This document shows, in pieces, positions 51,184-59,649 of a DNA stretch of 64,000 nt (positions within the stretch are counted from its first letter, which is position 1; every line of letters starts with the position of its first letter). The stretch lies in assembly GCF_023015625.1 (NCBI RefSeq), contig NZ_JALKAH010000003.1:434001-498000 (forward strand). The letters are read 5' to 3'. The position numbers and the translations under genes are program-made. The notes beneath the pieces are model-generated. The model ran no database searches. It was not told where the DNA came from and saw only the letters and a list, made by a program, of their open reading frames with translations. Origin of the DNA: Yoonia sp. F2084L. Lineage in GTDB: Bacteria > Pseudomonadota > Alphaproteobacteria > Rhodobacterales > Rhodobacteraceae.

Positions 51184-52362
51184 TTAAAGCCCGGCCTCTT
51201 GAGCGATTTGCGCCTTTGACTTGCGTGCCCGCTCCGTCGCTGATTTTAACTGCCCGCAGGCTGCCATGATATCCTCACCGCGGGGTTTGCGCACAGGCGA
51301 GGCATAACCAGCCTGATAGATGATCTCAGCGAACGCGCGAATGCGGTTGTTCGACGACCGCTTGTAAGGCGCGCCGGGCCATTCATTGAAGGGGATCAGG
51401 TTGATCTTGGCCGGAATGCCATCAATCAGTTTGATCAATCGCCGCGCGTCTTCGTCACTATCGTTGACCCCATCCAGCATCACATATTCAAAGGTGATCC
51501 GTTCAGAGTTCGATACTTTTGGGTACGCACGCAACGCATCCAACAGATCAGCAATCGGCCAACGCTTGTTGATCGGCACAAGACGGTCACGCACTTCATC
51601 CGTGGTGCCGTGGAAGGACACGGCCAGCTGACAGCCGATTTCTTGCGCGGTGCGCGCAATCTCCGGCACCACGCCGGACGTTGATAGTGTAATCCGGCGA
51701 CGCGACAGCGAAATCCCTTCCGGGTCCATCGCGATCTTCATCGCATCGCGCACGTTCTCAAAGTTATAAAGCGGCTCGCCCATTCCCATCAGCACGATAT
51801 TGGACAACAGCCGCGCCTCTTGTGTATTGCGTGTGCCGGGTTCGGGCCATTCGTCCAAATCATCGCGGGCAACCATCACCTGACCGACAATCTCGGCCGC
51901 GGTCAGATTGCGGACCAGTTTTTGTGTGCCGGTGTGGCAGAATGAACAGGTCAAAGTGCAGCCAACCTGGCTAGAGATACACAGCGTGCCACGATCCGTT
52001 TCGGGGATATAGACAACCTCTACCTCGTGGCCGCCCGCGATGCGGACCAGATATTTGCGGGTGCCGTCGTCAGACACCTGGCGGGTCACGACCTCTGGCA
52101 GTGCAATCACGAAAGTGTCGGCCAGCATCGTGCGATAGTCCTTTGACAGGTTCGTCATCTCGGCAAAGTCGCGCACGCCCCAATGATAGATCCATTGCCA
52201 GATCTGCCCGACGCGCATCTTGGCCTGTTTCTCGGCCGTACCAGCCGCAATCAGCGCCTCGCGCATTTGATCACGGGACAGACCGATCAGGTTCTGCGGT
52301 CCTTCGGGCAGCTTGCGCGGGATGGTCAGCACGTCCTGCGTGATGGGGGCCTTGGCGTCCAT
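51184..52362 (-). CDS. rlmN: 23S rRNA (adenine(2503)-C(2))-methyltransferase
   Basis: This 392-aa radical-SAM enzyme methylates A2503 of 23S rRNA and A37 of some tRNAs. The cluster motif CTLTCSFC, the conserved VFG-like [10 protein letters not shown] and the [12 protein letters not shown] and MAACGQL segments are present, including the catalytic Cys in the last. I chose ATG 52362 ([17 protein letters not shown]); the ATG at 52395 adds residues not matching the family. A terminator of the gene ahead lies between the two. Confidence 0.95.
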   Translation of the reverse strand: MDAKAPITQDVLTIPRKLPEGPQNLIGLSRDQMREALIAAGTAEKQAKMRVGQIWQWIYHWGVRDFAEMTNLSKDYRTMLADTFVIALPEVVTRQVSDDGTRKYLVRIAGGHEVEVVYIPETDRGTLCISSQVGCTLTCSFCHTGTQKLVRNLTAAEIVGQVMVARDDLDEWPEPGTRNTQEARLLSNIVLMGMGEPLYNFENVRDAMKIAMDPEGISLSRRRITLSTSGVVPEIARTAQEIGCQLAVSFHGTTDEVRDRLVPINKRWPIADLLDALRAYPKVSNSERITFEYVMLDGVNDSDEDARRLIKLIDGIPAKINLIPFNEWPGAPYKRSSNNRIRAFAEIIYQAGYASPVRKPRGEDIMAACGQLKSATERARKSKAQIAQEAGL

Positions 52363-52401
52363 GCGGTGTCTCTCAATCCGGGTTAAGCTGGCCATATAAG
52401 A

Positions 52402-52437
52402 GAAAGAGGCGGCTTCGACAAGGAAACCGCCTCTTTC
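52402..52437 (-). terminator. Rho-independent terminator of the IalB gene
   Basis: GAAAGAGGCGG (52402-52412) and CCGCCTCTTTC (52427-52437) form an 11-bp stem with a 14-base loop. On the minus strand the second arm ends in TTTCTCTT, a modest U-rich end, 20 bases after the IalB stop. The same structure could also end transcription from the plus strand. Confidence 0.8.
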
Positions 52438-52457
52438 TTTTGACTATTCGGGGTAGC

Positions 52458-52988
52458 CTAGCCTGCGCAGCGGTTCGCCGCTTCGTCCACGGCCGCAGTA
52501 AAGCCCAGCAGGCTAAACGTATCTTGTGTCTGCGTGCCACGGCCGGACCTGCCGGTCAAAACGGCATTCGCACCACGCTTCATGGCAGCCACGAATTTCG
52601 CATCATCTTCGGCTGTTGCAGGCCATGCGGTTTCACCATCGGTAAACATCTGGAAGGTGGTGTCGCCCACCTGCAGGGACACGGTCGATTCGTTGGCAAA
52701 AGGATAGCCACCGGTGAACATCACCTGCCCGGTGACATCTTCGGAAGGACGATAGAACACGATCAGGCGGATATCGCCGCGTCGCACATCAACAGCGTTG
52801 CCGTCGCGAGTGTTGATTGTTTCTTTGGGTGCAGACACCGCCCAGCATTCCGTCGGATCGCTTTCAACAAAAACGCTCCAATCGGTATTAGCCGACACGC
52901 GGTTGTCGCTCTCTTCCTGCGCGACAGCTGTTTGCGCCGTCAACAGTGCCAATGACACACCAATCATTCGTGAAATTCTTAAAACCAT
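52458..52988 (-). CDS. Invasion-associated locus B (IalB) family protein
   Basis: This 176-aa exported protein starts MVLRISRMIGVSLALLTAQT and has the IalB-type core: DWSVFVESDPTECWAVSAPK, GGYPFANESTVSLQVGD, and AMKRGANAVLTGRSGRGTQT. GGAGGCTG precedes the ATG. Despite the family name, these proteins are common in free-living alphaproteobacteria and their role is unclear. It is divergent from the asparaginase gene and ends at a clear terminator. Confidence 0.9.
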   Translation of the reverse strand: MVLRISRMIGVSLALLTAQTAVAQEESDNRVSANTDWSVFVESDPTECWAVSAPKETINTRDGNAVDVRRGDIRLIVFYRPSEDVTGQVMFTGGYPFANESTVSLQVGDTTFQMFTDGETAWPATAEDDAKFVAAMKRGANAVLTGRSGRGTQTQDTFSLLGFTAAVDEAANRCAG

Positions 52989-53179
52989 TTTACAGCCTCC
53001 AAGCTGTCCTTGCCTCTGGATGTCTCATCCGGTCTGTGGCGCATCTGGCGGCACCTTTTCGACTGGCGAGACTTTGTTCAACTCGATAGCGTAGAGCATA
53101 GCAAAATTCCGCCCGCAGGGGAAAGCCCCCAAAGCTTCGGGTTCTCAGACCGACATATACAATCCAAAAAGGCAAAAGA

Positions 53180-54169
53180 ATGGCAAATCCTGTTGATCTG
53201 GTTGAAGTCTGGCGTGGCGACTTGTTGGAGTGCGTCCATCAAGGTCACGCAGTTGTGTGCGATGACACGGGGCATATTGTGGAAAGCTGGGGCGATCCCG
53301 CGGCAATCATCTATCCGCGGTCGTCCTCAAAGATGATCCAGGCACTGCCGCTTTTGGAAAGCGGGGCAGGGGCCAATCTGACCGGCGAACAATTGGCGCT
53401 GGCCTGTGCATCGCACCAAGGGGCAGCCATCCATACAGAACGGGTGCTGGCATGGTTGAAAGACCTTGACCTGACCGACGATGCGTTCCGCTGTGGCCCG
53501 CAGATGCCAAACGACAAGGACGCACGCTATGGTCTGATCCGTGCCCATGAACAGCCTTGCCAGGTGCACAACAACTGTTCCGGCAAGCACGCGGGCTTTC
53601 TGATGTTGACCAAGCACCTCAAGGCCGGACCCGATTATGAGCTGATCGACCACCCCGTTCAACGCGCGTGCAAGGCGGCTTTCGAAGAGGTCACACAGGA
53701 AACAAGCCCGATGTACGGGATCGACGGCTGTTCAGCCCCCAACCACGCGTGCACGGTGCACGGGCTGGCGCGGGCGATGTCGTTCTTTGCCACTGCCGGG
53801 GATCGATCCGACACACGCAGCAAGGCGGCTGCGAAACTGGTTGCTGCAATGGCGCGTTATCCCGAATTGGTCGCGGGTGAAACACGCGCCTGCACCGACC
53901 TGATGCGGGCGATGGATCATAAGGTGGCGATCAAGACGGGTGCCGAGGGGGTGTTTGTCGCCATTGTCCCGGAAAAGCGGCTCGGTATTGCGTTGAAGAT
54001 CACCGACGGGGCCACAAGGGCAAGCGAAGCGGCGATAGCAGCGATCCTTGTCAAATACGGCGTTATTGATGCAGGTCACCCGGCCGCAATCGCGCGGATG
54101 ACGCCGAAAGTGCAAAACTGGCGCAAGCTTGAAACAGGCTTTATCCGGCCGGCCCCTGCGCTGCGCTAG
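53180..54169 (+). CDS. Asparaginase (type II, Rhizobium-like)
   Basis: This 329-aa protein belongs to the thermolabile asparaginase family (Rhizobium etli ReAV type), unlike the E. coli enzymes. Family features include IIYPRSSSKMIQALPLLESG, NNCSGKHAGFL and YGIDGCSAPNHACTVHGLAR. It should hydrolyse asparagine to aspartate and ammonia in the cytoplasm. AAAGGCAAAAG precedes the ATG. The 3' end overlaps the Hint gene on the other strand by 29 bases. Confidence 0.9.
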   Translation: MANPVDLVEVWRGDLLECVHQGHAVVCDDTGHIVESWGDPAAIIYPRSSSKMIQALPLLESGAGANLTGEQLALACASHQGAAIHTERVLAWLKDLDLTDDAFRCGPQMPNDKDARYGLIRAHEQPCQVHNNCSGKHAGFLMLTKHLKAGPDYELIDHPVQRACKAAFEEVTQETSPMYGIDGCSAPNHACTVHGLARAMSFFATAGDRSDTRSKAAAKLVAAMARYPELVAGETRACTDLMRAMDHKVAIKTGAEGVFVAIVPEKRLGIALKITDGATRASEAAIAAILVKYGVIDAGHPAAIARMTPKVQNWRKLETGFIRPAPALR

Positions 54170-55226
54170 CCTTTGGTTGCTGCGCTGCGATTAGATCCGC
54201 GCGAAACAAACCGGCTTCAAACGCTTTGAGCGTGGTTGCCGCCGTGCTTCCAAACGCGTCGATCCCCGCCTGAAGCGAGGGAAACAGCGCGAGCAATTCG
54301 CGTCTTTGATCTGCCTCGACGCCAGCAACAGAGAGGTCTGACAAGAAAAAGCTTTCGCATAGAACGTCATTGGCGCTGACAATCTGGTGAGTGTCGAACA
54401 TGAAATGCACATATGTGACCATGCCACCCTCACGTTGGGTGATACCGGGAAGACCGCACAGATGCTTGGCTGCGATCAACACTTCGCTTGCACCAAAGAG
54501 CAACTCTGCACGTGGACTACGAAGCAAGATCCGATGTTGCGGAGAGACAACCAACGGCGTGTCGTTCCCAATGGCACCTGCCGTGATTTCTATCGGGGCG
54601 AAGGCGCCTTTTGCCGCAACGCTGGACCGGCCCGCCCAGCGGACAGGTTGATAGCCACCGTCACGCGTCCAAACCATATCGCCGACAACGATATCTTCGG
54701 CGGCCTTCTGGCCTGACTGGGTTTTGATCTGTGTAGCGGCTTCAAAACAGGTGATGAAGTCAGCATAGGGTGTCGAACCCGCATTGCTACCGCCTACCTT
54801 GATGTAGGTGACCCCGTCTTCCAATGCTGTATCGGACCCAAAAGCCCAGACATTTCTGAAGTTGCCCCCTTGGGAAAAGACCGTGATAGTGATCAGAGGC
54901 CCGGTCGGGTCACCATTGCTGTCAAGCGCGCGCAATTCGATCCGCGACTCCGCCTCGACGGTGGTGCCGTTGGCGACGACGCCACCACCATCGGTAACGA
55001 CATGGTCAAGGCGATCATCATCGTTAAAAATATCGGCGTTGCCGCCGCCATCAGTGTCATCAATCGTTACGGATGTGCCGCCGCCAGAAGAATAGGTGAA
55101 CGTCGTGCCATTGGGCATGTCAGAGTTGTTGCGGATAGGCAGGCCTTCTATTCCGGGCCTCGGGCTTGTCTCGATAACGAGGTTTTCACTGTCGATCACG
55201 AATATCGTTTGCAGGACCATGCCCAT
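54141..55226 (-). CDS. Hint-domain protein
   Basis: This 361-aa protein has an N-terminal part (1-155) rich in Gly, Asp, Asn and Thr with calcium-binding-like DDTDGGGNADIFNDDDRLD. A Hint domain follows, starting at Cys160 (FITCFEAATQIKT, VGDMVWTRDGGYQPV, VSPQHRILL). Hint domains of hedgehog/intein type can rearrange and self-cleave at the first Cys, and PQHR matches a Hint-type His block. No intein-like downstream splice partner or C-terminal Asn is evident. It has no signal peptide, so secretion would be non-classical. Its role is unknown. It overlaps asparaginase by 29 bases at the 3' ends. Confidence 0.87.
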   Translation of the reverse strand: MGMVLQTIFVIDSENLVIETSPRPGIEGLPIRNNSDMPNGTTFTYSSGGGTSVTIDDTDGGGNADIFNDDDRLDHVVTDGGGVVANGTTVEAESRIELRALDSNGDPTGPLITITVFSQGGNFRNVWAFGSDTALEDGVTYIKVGGSNAGSTPYADFITCFEAATQIKTQSGQKAAEDIVVGDMVWTRDGGYQPVRWAGRSSVAAKGAFAPIEITAGAIGNDTPLVVSPQHRILLRSPRAELLFGASEVLIAAKHLCGLPGITQREGGMVTYVHFMFDTHQIVSANDVLCESFFLSDLSVAGVEADQRRELLALFPSLQAGIDAFGSTAATTLKAFEAGLFRADLIAAQQPKASAAQGPAG

Positions 55227-55418
55227 TCCTCGTCTTGACTGTTTGCGGCATCCAAATTGCGCTTACACATTTGGTATAGCTGACTTATCAGACGTTTCCA
55301 GCATTTCAGCCAAGCTTCGGTGATCCGGCATATCGCCGCTTGCACTGTTGATCCTTGGTGAAACTCAGGGCAGACAGGATGTCGCTGCCGTGCCACCTTC
55401 TGACAGAAAGTCCTGAAC

Positions 55419-56207
55419 ATGCCCTTCACTCTTGCCACCTGGAACATCAACTCAGTCCGCTTGCGCGAAGACATCGTCGCAAGGCTGATGAAGGACGAAG
55501 CACCTGACGTGCTTTGCCTGCAAGAATGCAAAAGCCCCGTGGACAAGATCCCTCTGGAGCAGTTTCAGGCGCTGGGCTACACGCACATGGTTGCGCGCGG
55601 CCAAAAAGGTTACAACGGTGTGGCGATCTTTTCCAAGATCCCGATGGTTGAGGCGGGGGCAGAGGATTACGCAGGGCTCGGACATGCGCGCCACATTGCA
55701 GGCAAGCTGGAAAACGGTGTGACGATCCATAACCACTATGTGCCCGCAGGCGGTGATGTCGCAGACCGCGAAGTGAATGAGAAATTCGGTAACAAGCTGG
55801 ACTACCTCACTGATATGCGCGATGCCTATCGCGCGCAGAAGCCCCAGAAAGCCATTCTGGTGGGGGACCTTAACATCGCCCCACGCGAAGATGATGTGTG
55901 GGACCACAAGAAGCTGCTCAAGGTCGTCAGCCACACGCCGATTGAGGTCGAACACTTTGCCGATGTGATGGAGGCAGGCGACTGGTCCGACGTGACCCGC
56001 AACGACATCGCCGAAGGCAAGCTCTATAGCTGGTGGTCCTACCGGGCCAAGGATTGGGACGCTGCGGACAAAGGACGCAGGCTTGATCACATCTGGGCAA
56101 CACCAGATATCAAGAACGCCGCACATAGCAGCCGGGTCCTGCGCGACGCACGCGGTTGGGAAAAACCCAGCGATCATGCACCGGTCTTTGCGACCTTTGA
56201 TCTATAG
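55419..56207 (+). CDS. xth: Exodeoxyribonuclease III
   Basis: This 262-aa EEP-superfamily nuclease acts at abasic sites and 3' ends. Motifs are ATWNINSVRLR, LCLQECKS (with the metal-ligand Glu), HYVPAGGDVADREVNEKFG, GDLNIAPREDDVWD, and LDHIWATP and SDHAPVFATFDL at the end. Length is typical of the family. It is nine bases ahead of the MDR reductase gene and divergent from the Hint gene. Confidence 0.94.
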   Translation: MPFTLATWNINSVRLREDIVARLMKDEAPDVLCLQECKSPVDKIPLEQFQALGYTHMVARGQKGYNGVAIFSKIPMVEAGAEDYAGLGHARHIAGKLENGVTIHNHYVPAGGDVADREVNEKFGNKLDYLTDMRDAYRAQKPQKAILVGDLNIAPREDDVWDHKKLLKVVSHTPIEVEHFADVMEAGDWSDVTRNDIAEGKLYSWWSYRAKDWDAADKGRRLDHIWATPDIKNAAHSSRVLRDARGWEKPSDHAPVFATFDL

Positions 56208-56216
56208 GAACATCCC

Positions 56217-57242
56217 ATGACCCTACCCAGTGAAATGAATGCGCTTGTCCAACTTCATGATGGCTATGCAGGCACGCAGACGGGGCCAGATGTTACGGAT
56301 TTAGCGCCGTTTCTGGCCCATGAAACCATCGCTGTTCCCCAGCCGGGCGAGGGGCAAGCGCTGATCAAGGTCCACCTTGCTGCCGTAAACCCGTCGGATA
56401 TCCATTTCATCAAAGGCGAATATGGCCAGCCACGCGTGAAAGGCATGCCTGCCGGGTTTGAAGCGGTGGGCGAGGTCGTGGCAGGCGACACGCCGCTATT
56501 GGGGCAGCGGGTCAGTTTCTTTGCCTCTGCGTCAGGGGCTTGGGCGGAATATGCGCTGACCGATGTGGCCCGCTTGGTGCCCTGCCGCCCCGATTTGTCC
56601 GAGGTCGATGCGGCGGGTCAATTGGTCAACCCGCTTACCGCGATTGCGATGTTTGATATCGTGAAGGAAAGCGGTGCTGACAGTTTTGTCCTGAACGCCG
56701 CCGGTTCCCAACTGGGCAAACTGCTGATCGCGCTTGGCCGCGATCATGGGATCAAGCCGATTGCCGTGGTGCGGCGCTCTGCGCAAGCCGACAGCCTTAA
56801 GGCGCTGGGCGCGGCTGAGGTGATCGTGACCGGGGAATTGGACCCGCTTGGTGCGGCCAAGGCGATTTTTGAAACGCTCAAACCCCGCATCTTGCTGGAC
56901 GCTGTGGGGGATCAATTCACCTCTGATCTGTTCTTTGCGATGCCAAGTCACGCGCGCTGGGTGAACTACGGTAAACTGTCGACCGAAGCGCCCGCGTTGA
57001 CCGAACTGGGGCAGATGATCTTTCGTGGCAAACAGATCGAAGGGTTCTGGCTGACGCGTTGGATGGGACAGGTTGATTCTGCGCGCATTCCAGCGGCGTT
57101 TATGGAGATTCAGGAGCGTTTCGTTTCCGGCAAATGGAAAACCGATGTCGCCGGAATCGTGCCGCTGTCTCAGGCAATGGATAAACTGCCAGAGGTTCTG
57201 GCTTTGCCCGACGGCAAAGCCTTCATTGACCCGCGCGCATAA
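56217..57242 (+). CDS. Medium-chain reductase (zinc-binding-dehydrogenase superfamily, no zinc site)
   Basis: This 341-aa protein has a GroES-like front (AVNPSDIHFIKGEYGQPRVK, GFEAVGEV) and a Rossmann half with a AAGSQLGKLLIALGR coenzyme loop. The cysteine cluster of zinc alcohol dehydrogenases is absent, so it more likely acts as an NADPH-dependent quinone or enoyl reductase. AGGAA precedes the ATG. It overlaps the XRE regulator by 20 bases at the 3' ends. Confidence 0.85.
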   Translation: MTLPSEMNALVQLHDGYAGTQTGPDVTDLAPFLAHETIAVPQPGEGQALIKVHLAAVNPSDIHFIKGEYGQPRVKGMPAGFEAVGEVVAGDTPLLGQRVSFFASASGAWAEYALTDVARLVPCRPDLSEVDAAGQLVNPLTAIAMFDIVKESGADSFVLNAAGSQLGKLLIALGRDHGIKPIAVVRRSAQADSLKALGAAEVIVTGELDPLGAAKAIFETLKPRILLDAVGDQFTSDLFFAMPSHARWVNYGKLSTEAPALTELGQMIFRGKQIEGFWLTRWMGQVDSARIPAAFMEIQERFVSGKWKTDVAGIVPLSQAMDKLPEVLALPDGKAFIDPRA

Positions 57243-57471
57243 AGTCAGCGTCATCCGCAGGGGTCTGCGCCTCTAACAAATCGCCCGGCTGACAATCCAG
57301 AGCAGCGCAAATCCTGGCGAGCGTATCAAACCTGATACCCTTTACCTTGCCGGACTTTAGCAGGCTGATGTTCTGTTCAGTGATGCCGACAGCCTGTGCC
57401 AGATCGCGTGATTTCATCTTGCGGCGTGCCAGCATGACATCAAGGCGGACGATAATTTCCATACCGCTCAT
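57223..57471 (-). CDS. XRE-type HTH regulator
   Basis: This 82-aa protein is a single helix-turn-helix: RKMKSRDLAQAVGITEQNIS is the HTH with Ala-Gly spacing, followed by LARICAALDCQPGDLL. It starts at ATG 57471 overlapping the DUF2975 stop as ATGA; ATG 57462 is the alternative start. Small XRE regulators paired with DUF2975 membrane proteins are common, so it probably regulates its own pair. Confidence 0.9.
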   Translation of the reverse strand: MSGMEIIVRLDVMLARRKMKSRDLAQAVGITEQNISLLKSGKVKGIRFDTLARICAALDCQPGDLLEAQTPADDADFMRAGQ

Positions 57472-57995
57472 ACGAAGGCCTTGTTTTCTGCGGCCGCGTC
57501 AGACGCTTCGCGCATGGCCCAGCCGATCACGACAATCAGCCCGCCCGAAAGTGCAAAGAAGATCATGTCGCTATTCAGCCCAATGGCGATGCTGCGTTGT
57601 CCGGGCGGATTTGCCATGGTCAGCAATAGCGTTTGAAGCGGATACAAGAGAAAATTCGCGGCGGCCAACGCCACAAAACCTTTGCCAATACGCTGGATCA
57701 AGACTGCGCAATAATCGGTCAAGACGTCGCCCTTGCTGTAGGCATCGAACAATTTGCGCATCCCATTCAAAATGAAAAGAACGATCAGCACATTGATCAA
57801 CCCAAGGGTAATTGCGGCCCAAAGCTGGGTTTGCGTGATCTGTGGGGAAAGATCAAAATCGAATTGGCTCGTCGCAAATGTTGCCGGGGACGTTGCCAGG
57901 CCGACAATGATCGCGAGAGGCAATAGAATCATACCGCCAATCGTGAGAACCCGCAAAAGCCGGGCAAGCTTCGATAATTTCTGGAGTTTTGACAT
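57468..57995 (-). CDS. DUF2975 membrane protein
   Basis: This 175-aa protein has four hydrophobic segments: about 15-35 (LRVLTIGGMILLPLAIIVGL), 57-78, 103-128 and 143-163. The order and the YSKGDVLTDYCAVLIQRIG loop fit DUF2975. It precedes the XRE gene on the same strand with overlapping codons and probably forms a self-regulated pair. Its physiological input is unknown. Confidence 0.88.
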   Translation of the reverse strand: MSKLQKLSKLARLLRVLTIGGMILLPLAIIVGLATSPATFATSQFDFDLSPQITQTQLWAAITLGLINVLIVLFILNGMRKLFDAYSKGDVLTDYCAVLIQRIGKGFVALAAANFLLYPLQTLLLTMANPPGQRSIAIGLNSDMIFFALSGGLIVVIGWAMREASDAAAENKAFV

Positions 57996-58061
57996 TTGTT
58001 ACCTTTCCAAGTTCATAATTTAATGTAAAACAATAAAAAATTTATGTCAAAGGAGATCCCC

Positions 58062-58577
58062 ATGCGCTTTTCTATTCTATCCGTTTTGGTCCTGTCGGCC
58101 TGCACAAGCATTGTGCCGCTGACTGCGATGCGACTGAGTACCTTGTCACCGATCACCGCCGATCCTGCGGATTTCGCTGTTGATCTGACGCTGCCAGCAG
58201 GGATTGACGTCAGTCCTGAAGGGGCAAAATTGTTATTTACTGTCACGCGCGCGGATCGTGACGAGACTCAGGAAGGGGCATTTGCCTTGCGACGTGAGGG
58301 GTCAGTTTTCACAGTAGACCCTGATGATCACGCGGCGCTACGCGTTCTGCAGGCGACAGCGCGGGAATGGAGAGCGGAAAACGGAAGTGAGACGAGCGGT
58401 TCGATAATGATAAATGTGTCGCCTTGCCGGCTGGACGCAGGCCCCAGCGCTGACGCACGGGTCAGTGTTGCGATAAGGATGGAACAAGGCGGCGTTTTCA
58501 TGCCATTGGTGCGTAATGGCCCACTTTCTGCCGTGACGTCACAAGACCAGTTGCGCGATATGCCAGGCTGCCCGTGA
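58062..58577 (+). CDS. Predicted lipoprotein, 171 aa
   Basis: The protein starts MRFSILSVLVLSACTSIVPL with lipobox LSAC. The mature part has two beta-rich stretches, one conserved-looking ending NVSPCRLDAGPSADARVSVA, and a C-terminal Cys (DMPGCP). AGGAG (58051-58055) precedes the ATG. The frame also opens with an upstream ATG (58044), which I reject because it would hide the signal. Function unknown; it is divergent from DUF2975. Confidence 0.75.
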   Translation: MRFSILSVLVLSACTSIVPLTAMRLSTLSPITADPADFAVDLTLPAGIDVSPEGAKLLFTVTRADRDETQEGAFALRREGSVFTVDPDDHAALRVLQATAREWRAENGSETSGSIMINVSPCRLDAGPSADARVSVAIRMEQGGVFMPLVRNGPLSAVTSQDQLRDMPGCP

Positions 58578-58664
58578 TCGACATGTTGAAAAATGTCGAT
58601 GGCATTGCTAATTTCAGGTCATGCCCTCGCGTCGGGGCCATGACGACGTGCTTTAAGGAGGACA

Positions 58665-58724
58665 ATGAACTGTCTCTTTCTACATCGGCTGGGACACCAG
58701 CCAACATCGGAGCCTCAGCAATGA
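58665..58724 (+). CDS. Leader ORF of 19 codons, coupled to rsfS
   Basis: A perfect ribosome-binding site (AAGGAGG, 58655-58661) precedes ATG 58665. The product is MNCLFLHRLGHQPTSEPQQ. Its TGA (58722-58724) overlaps the ATG of rsfS as ATGA. Inside the ORF, GGCTGG (58687-58692) pairs with CCAGCC (58697-58702) around GACA, just ahead of the rsfS ribosome-binding site. The order strong site, short ORF, internal hairpin, overlapping start looks like a translational control leader, although a chance ORF cannot be excluded. Confidence 0.55.
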   Translation: MNCLFLHRLGHQPTSEPQQ

Positions 58725-59077
58725 CCGCTTCGAAAACTGCGACCAGCGATAGCCTTTTGGCGGCTGTTCTCAAATCTCTTGAAGACGACAAAGGCGAAGA
58801 CATCGTGCAGATCAATCTGCGCGGCAAGTCCGAGATCGGCGACTACATGGTCATCGCATCAGGTCGTTCGAGCCGTCAGGTCACTGCGATGGCTGAGAAA
58901 CTGGCCGATCGCGTCAAGCAGGATTTCGGGATCATCTCCAAGACCGAAGGCAAGGACACGGGCGATTGGGTTCTGATCGACACAGGCGATATCATCGTGC
59001 ACATCTTCCGACCCGAAGTGCGCGAGTTTTATCAGCTTGAAAAGATGTGGCAGCCCGGGGCGGCCACCGCCGTCTGA
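58721..59077 (+). CDS. rsfS: Ribosome silencing factor
   Basis: This 118-aa protein binds the large subunit protein L14 and blocks subunit joining under starvation. Conserved stretches are EDIVQINLRGKSEIGDYMVI, SRQVTAMAEKLADRV, GDWVLIDTGDIIVHIFRPEV and REFYQLEKMW. I chose ATG 58721 with GGAG eight bases ahead; longer in-frame starts (58574, 58640) are not matched by the family. It begins inside the stop codon of a 19-codon leader ORF and ends overlapping rlmH. Confidence 0.93.
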   Translation: MTASKTATSDSLLAAVLKSLEDDKGEDIVQINLRGKSEIGDYMVIASGRSSRQVTAMAEKLADRVKQDFGIISKTEGKDTGDWVLIDTGDIIVHIFRPEVREFYQLEKMWQPGAATAV

Positions 59078-59547
59078 TGCGCGTCCAGATTTGCGCTGTG
59101 GGCCGTTTGCGCAAAGGGCCCGAGCGCGACCTCTACGACGACTATCTCACCCGGTTTGACCGGACTGGGCGGGCACTGGCCCTTGGCCCTGCGCAACTGA
59201 TCGAAGTCGAAGACAAAAAGGGCGGCGGCATGGCGGCTGAAGCCGCTTTGTTGGCGCGTACTGTACCCGATGGCGCCTTGATCTGCACGATGGATGAACG
59301 CGGCAAGGTCATGAGCTCGCCGGACTTTGCAGTCCTTCTCGCCACTTGGCGCGATCAGGGGCGGCAAGACGTCAGTTTCGTGATCGGTGGCGCGGATGGG
59401 ATTGATCCCGCATTGCGCGTGAGGGCTGACGCATCTTTGAGTTTTGGCAAGATGGTTTGGCCGCATATGCTGGTGAGGGTGATGTTGGCGGAACAGCTGT
59501 ACCGTGCCGCTTCGATTTTGTCTGGTGGTCCTTATCATCGCGCTTAG
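59077..59547 (+). CDS. rlmH: 23S rRNA (pseudouridine(1915)-N(3))-methyltransferase
   Basis: This 156-aa SPOUT methyltransferase starts MRVQICAVGRLRKGPERDLY, with conserved GALICTMDERGKVMSS, FVIGGADGI and SLSFGKMVWPHMLVRVMLAE. It methylates the pseudouridine at helix 69. It shares one base with the rsfS stop (TGATG), so the pair is coupled, as is usual in bacteria. A short GC-rich element follows the stop. Confidence 0.94.
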   Translation: MRVQICAVGRLRKGPERDLYDDYLTRFDRTGRALALGPAQLIEVEDKKGGGMAAEAALLARTVPDGALICTMDERGKVMSSPDFAVLLATWRDQGRQDVSFVIGGADGIDPALRVRADASLSFGKMVWPHMLVRVMLAEQLYRAASILSGGPYHRA

Positions 59548-59581
59548 ATGCCTCCGGCGCGAGTTTTTCGGGCAAGATGAT
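59548..59581. repeat. Short GC-rich intergenic element after rlmH
   Basis: The stretch ATGCCTCCGGCGCGAG followed by TTTTTCGGGCAAGATG begins one base after the rlmH stop. Very similar GCCTCCGGCG-GAGT-ATTT elements recur after genes in Rhodobacterales, in my recollection, as downstream elements with a small hairpin and U-rich end. It may end the rsfS-rlmH transcript. Not verified by search. Confidence 0.45.
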
Positions 59582-59649
59582 AGGGTGCGGTGGTTTCCCT
59601 GATTGCTCTGCTGCGTTAGACAGCGTCCAATAGAAGTAGGAGCGTTGCG

